Shown here piece by piece: positions 12,451 through 12,851 of a stretch of DNA of 12,851 nt; within the stretch, counting starts at the first letter, position 1; the number at the start of each line of letters is the position of its first letter. The translations under genes and the position numbers were made by a program. This DNA comes from CAYSFW01 sp050329935. GTDB taxonomy: Bacteria > Pseudomonadota > Gammaproteobacteria > UWMA-0217. The DNA lies in the NCBI GenBank assembly GCA_050329935.1, contig JBHJOI010000092.1, forward strand, positions 1 through 12,851. The letters run 5' to 3'. The notes below the pieces were generated by a model, which saw nothing but the letters and a program-made list of their open reading frames with translations, ran no database searches and was not told where the DNA came from.

Positions 12451-12851
12451 ATGCGTTACCTTTCCACTCGCGGCCAAGCGCCTACCCAACAGTTTTGCGA
12501 CATCCTGCTCGGCGGCCTGGCACCCGATGGCGGCCTTTATCTGCCCGAGTCGTATCCGCAAATCACCAGCGCCGAACTCACCGAGTGGCGCGCGCTGCCC
12601 TACGCCAATCTGGCCTTCCGCATCCTGTCGAAGTTCATCAGCGACATTCCGCCGGCCGACCTGAAGGCGATCTGCGACCAGACCTACACGGCGCACACCT
12701 ACCGCTTCGCGCGCGAAGGTTCCGACGCCCAAGCGGTGACGCCGATCACCTGGCTCGAGGACGGCAAGCTGGCGCTGCTCGAACTGTCGAACGGCCCGAC
12801 GCTGGCCTTCAAGGACATGGCGATGCAACTGCTCGGCAACCTGTTCGAGTA
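12451..12851 (+). CDS. thrC: Threonine synthase, 5' part, cut by the right window edge
   Basis: The first 133 codons of threonine synthase, the PLP enzyme that turns O-phosphohomoserine into threonine. It starts MRYLSTRGQAPTQQF and contains GGLAPDGGLYLPE, the typical substrate-side motif, and NGPTLAFKDMAMQ, in which Lys121 is the expected PLP-binding lysine. The N-terminus is that of the long bacterial ThrC type (about 460-480 aa), so roughly 70 percent of the gene lies outside the window. The start is ATG at 12451; its ribosome binding site is weak (CCGGA about 8 bases upstream). The usual partner hom is not upstream. It is divergent from the DUF3455 gene across 254 bases. Confidence 0.93.
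   Translation, partial: MRYLSTRGQAPTQQFCDILLGGLAPDGGLYLPESYPQITSAELTEWRALPYANLAFRILSKFISDIPPADLKAICDQTYTAHTYRFAREGSDAQAVTPITWLEDGKLALLELSNGPTLAFKDMAMQLLGNLFE

Noticed and set aside
12208..12828. Minus-strand reading frame of 206 codons antisense to thrC
   Set aside because: It covers the clear thrC start and PLP motif on the other strand, has no recognisable domain and no ribosome binding site; a shadow frame in GC-rich DNA.

Overview
The window is a GC-rich stretch of bacterial chromosome. Four traits point to a gammaproteobacterium: a true RfaH-type NusG paralogue, an OxyR with the enterobacterial cysteine spacing, a VPLPA/PEP-CTERM surface protein with its TPR lipoprotein PrsT, and a long-type threonine synthase. 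This placement is an inference from gene content; no rRNA or other strong taxonomic marker is present. Nothing looks like a mobile element, CRISPR array, tRNA or rRNA.

Layout. (1) 1-4262, minus strand: an exopolysaccharide/protein-sorting segment. rfaH is followed by prsT (803-aa TPR lipoprotein), then a PEP-CTERM protein, then a strong bidirectional terminator at 213-240. The first eight codons of another minus-strand gene lie at the left edge. (2) 4602-6335: a peroxide/iron-stress segment. A small DUF2061 membrane protein and dps run on the minus strand, divergent from oxyR on the plus strand, across a short control region with an inverted repeat. (3) 6656-9235, plus strand: a CmpX/MscS-like multi-pass membrane protein built from five ~91-residue repeats, then a single-pass protein with a Pro/Ala linker, an Ig-like stretch and a C-terminal LysM-like domain. 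(4) 9306-10139, minus strand: a classical short-chain dehydrogenase. (5) 10316-12196, minus strand: a DUF3455 exported protein, an unusually good hairpin, an ECF sigma factor and its RskA-like anti-sigma factor; the last two overlap by ATGA. (6) 12451 to the right edge, plus strand: the first 133 codons of thrC.

How the genes may work together. RfaH is known to suppress termination in long polysaccharide operons, so its place beside prsT suggests it serves a capsule/EPS and PEP-CTERM sorting locus continuing off the left edge. OxyR, Dps and DUF2061 form a compact oxidative-stress module. The channel-like protein, the LysM protein and the ECF sigma/anti-sigma pair fit an envelope-stress theme, but no direct link between them is visible. 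I see no clearly new biological system. The most interesting points are the hairpin between DUF3455 and the sigma gene, the five-fold repeat in the membrane protein, the unclassified LysM/Ig-like protein, and the palindrome/promoter/terminator arrangement at 116-240.
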